Below the pieces are notes generated by a model. That model made no database searches, was not told the DNA's origin, and saw only the letters and a list, made by a program, of their open reading frames with translations. Positions 13,395-14,708 of a stretch of DNA of 14,708 nt are shown here, piece after piece (positions within the stretch are counted from its first letter, which is position 1; every line of letters starts with the position of its first letter). The position numbers and the translations under genes were made by a program. This DNA is from JBBKWG01 sp037968835 (GTDB taxonomy: Bacteria > Pseudomonadota > Alphaproteobacteria > Rhodobacterales > Rhodobacteraceae): the NCBI GenBank assembly GCA_037968835.1, contig JBBKWG010000083.1:1-14708 (forward strand), written 5' to 3'.

Positions 13395-14183
13395 TTACTC
13401 CGCCACGTCGCGGAATACGTTGTCCTCGGCACCAAGATCGACGCGCGTCGTGTCCGACTCGCCGGTATTGATGTCGCGCATTTCGACGCGTCCGTCACCG
13501 TGGCCAGTGATGATGACATCGCAGATGTCGATGAACAGGCCGTTTTCGACGACGCCGGGGATTTGGTTCAGGACCATGGCCAGTTGCCGGGCGTTGCCGA
13601 TGCGCCCCAGATGCAGATCCAGGATGTGATTGCCTTCGTCGGTGACGAACAGCTTGTCGCCGTCCATGCGCGTCGTGATCTTGCTGGCCATGACGTCAAG
13701 CCCGTCGATCATTTCCTCAAGCAACACCTGCGTCGTCTTCATGCCGAAGCCGATGACTTCGACGGGCAGGGGGAAGGCGCCAAGAGTGTCGACCTTCTTT
13801 GTCGCATCCGCGATCACGATCATCCGGTCCGATGCCGTGGCGACAATCTTTTCCTGCAACAAGGCGCCGCCGCCGCCCTTGATGAGGTTCAGTTCGGGAT
13901 CGTATTCGTCGGCCCCGTCGATCGTGAGGTCAAGCCAGCGCACGTCGTCCAGCGTCGCGACCGCGATTCCCGCATCGCGCGCGAGTTGGGCGGTCCGCGT
14001 CGAGGTCGGCACGCCGGTGATCGTCAGACCTTCTTCCTTTACCCGCTCGCCAAGGCACTGAACCAGCCACGCGGCAGTCGACCCGGTTCCGAGACCGACT
14101 TTCATGCCACTTTCGACAAATGCACTGGCGCGCAGGGCGGCGGCATATTTGGCGGCGTCGATGGGCGAAAGGGTGTCGGTCAT
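13395..14183 (-). CDS. rpiA: Ribose-5-phosphate isomerase A
   Basis: RpiA interconverts ribose 5-phosphate and ribulose 5-phosphate in the pentose phosphate pathway; ribulose 5-phosphate is also the RibB substrate. The 262-residue protein carries VGLGTGSTAAW (29-39), IDGADEYDP (88-96) with the catalytic acids, and IKGGGGALLQEKI (101-113), all diagnostic. Its C-terminal part (NHILDLHLG, PGVVENGLF) is also typical. It is longer than E. coli RpiA (219) but similar to alphaproteobacterial versions. GGAG lies nine bases before the ATG. A -10-like TATAAG (minus strand, 14218-14213) sits 30 bases upstream of the ATG, without a clear -35. The gene leads the rpiA-gor pair, with four bases between them. 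Confidence 0.97.
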   Translation of the reverse strand: MTDTLSPIDAAKYAAALRASAFVESGMKVGLGTGSTAAWLVQCLGERVKEEGLTITGVPTSTRTAQLARDAGIAVATLDDVRWLDLTIDGADEYDPELNLIKGGGGALLQEKIVATASDRMIVIADATKKVDTLGAFPLPVEVIGFGMKTTQVLLEEMIDGLDVMASKITTRMDGDKLFVTDEGNHILDLHLGRIGNARQLAMVLNQIPGVVENGLFIDICDVIITGHGDGRVEMRDINTGESDTTRVDLGAEDNVFRDVAE

Positions 14184-14404
14184 GGCAGCAAGCTCCGGTC
14201 GTTGGTGCGGGACTTATAGAAAGGATGGGTCGCAAGGGCGAGGGGCAAAGCACCGATCGGCGTTCCGGCAGTTGAAAGTCACCGAAATCGAAGTCCCCGG
14301 GCGCTGATCTGCGACCCTATCGGCTTTCCCGCCACTGGTCCCGACGGATGCGAAATTTTCGCTCGCAAGGACCGGCGGGCTTTGTTAGAGACCGCATCGG
14401 ACGT

Positions 14405-14489
14405 GCGGGTGTGGCGGAACTGGTAGACGCACCAGATTTAGGTTCTTGCGCCGCAAGGCGTGGGGGTTCGAGTCCCTTCAGCCGCACCA
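14405..14489 (+). tRNA. tRNA-Leu (anticodon UAG), CCA encoded, two stem mispairs
   Basis: An 85-base class II tRNA. The acceptor arms are 14405-14411 and 14479-14485, with A73 and an encoded CCA (14487-14489). The D arm contains GGCGGAACTGGTAGACGC. The anticodon stem-loop spans 14432-14448 with anticodon TAG at 14439-14441. The long variable arm has CGCC/GGCG paired around GCAA, and the T loop is TTCGAGT. Position 5:68 is G:G (14409 and 14481) and position 28:42 is C:T (14433 and 14447); all other stem positions pair, allowing G-U. It reads CUN leucine codons. No gene overlaps it. Confidence 0.93.
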
Positions 14490-14505
14490 CAACTCTCCCA
14501 GATAC

Positions 14506-14518
14506 TCGCGAATCGCGA
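14506..14518 (+). terminator. Weak hairpin after tRNA-Leu
   Basis: TCGCG (14506-14510) and CGCGA (14514-14518) form a 5-bp stem with an AAT loop, 17 bases after the tRNA end. Only a short AATTT follows, eight bases later. It may terminate the tRNA transcript, but the support is slight. Confidence 0.25.
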
Positions 14519-14601
14519 CCTGTAATTTCGCCGCGGCTGGGGAACAAGTACCCTCCGTCGCAATTGATCCTGCGAACCAGTCAGGACGCCGAAACGCAGA
14601 T

Positions 14602-14708
14602 ATGAAAGATACATCCGTTGCACCTACGCGGGAAGAAAGCATTTTCATCCTGTTCAATCCCGGATCCGGAAAGCACGAGTCCGATCTGACCGGAGCTGAC
14701 CTTAAAGC
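14602..14708 (+). CDS. Diacylglycerol-kinase-family lipid kinase, N-terminal 35 residues (runs off the window)
   Basis: The frame opens at the ATG at 14602, 112 bases after the tRNA, and continues to the window edge. The hydrophobic strand FILFNPGSGKHE (15-26) is the nucleotide-binding opening of the diacylglycerol/sphingosine kinase catalytic domain (YegS/BmrU type), where an N-P-x-S/A-G motif is characteristic. These enzymes phosphorylate lipid substrates at the membrane. The ribosome-binding site is weak and the start could be slightly different. With only 35 residues the substrate cannot be told. Confidence 0.7.
   Translation, partial: MKDTSVAPTREESIFILFNPGSGKHESDLTGADLK

Noticed and set aside
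11636..13471. Long plus-strand open frame (611 codons) across hflK and gor
   Set aside because: It is antisense to two unmistakable genes, has skewed Pro/Arg-rich composition and resembles no family. It is a GC-rich shadow.
1..14708. Mobile element, CRISPR array, restriction or defence system
   Set aside because: No transposase, integrase, terminal inverted repeats, regularly spaced repeats or defence-gene motifs were found on either strand.

Overview
The window looks like a chromosomal segment of an alphaproteobacterium of the Rhodobacteraceae (Roseobacter-type). Pointers are the high GC content, the gene block riboflavin synthase / ribB / ribH / nusB, the rpiA-gor and hflK-hflC-DUF2065 arrangements, and a secreted protein ending in a VPxPA-type sorting tail that is characteristic of Rhodobacterales. 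This assignment is inference from gene content. No phage, transposon, CRISPR array or rRNA is visible.

Region 1 (1-3791, minus strand) is a capsule or surface-polysaccharide block read kpsS -> Wza/KpsD-type outer-membrane export lipoprotein -> kpsC. The kpsC gene runs off the left edge. KpsS and KpsC are the Kdo transferases that build the poly-Kdo linker on the lipid anchor, and the lipoprotein forms the outer-membrane exit.

Region 2 (3892-7728, plus strand) is a riboflavin group: ribE (riboflavin synthase), a ribB protein with a degenerate GTP cyclohydrolase II half (RibBX type), ribH and nusB. ribBX-ribH-nusB are chained by 4-base ATGA overlaps. ribD and an active ribA are not in the window. 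Between ribE and ribBX lies an unrelated secreted spondin-domain protein with a VPxPA-type C-terminal anchor and its own strong hairpin terminator, so the pathway genes are physically split.

Region 3 (7812-9604) has sdaA (L-serine ammonia-lyase) on the minus strand, convergent with nusB, and a divergent gene for an 87-residue helical protein of unknown function.

Region 4 (9652-14183, minus strand) is two tight groups: rpiA-gor, then hflK-hflC-DUF2065 (modulators of the FtsH protease). Gor carries an extra low-complexity segment of about 30 residues.

Region 5 (14405-14708, plus strand) is a tRNA-Leu(UAG) with two stem mispairs, followed by the first 35 codons of a diacylglycerol-kinase-family lipid kinase.

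I see no clearly new multi-gene system. The best leads are the spondin/VPxPA gene embedded in the rib group beside the capsule genes, the mispaired tRNA-Leu, the Gor insertion, and a marked concentration of the rare tetranucleotide CTAG in the intergenic gaps.
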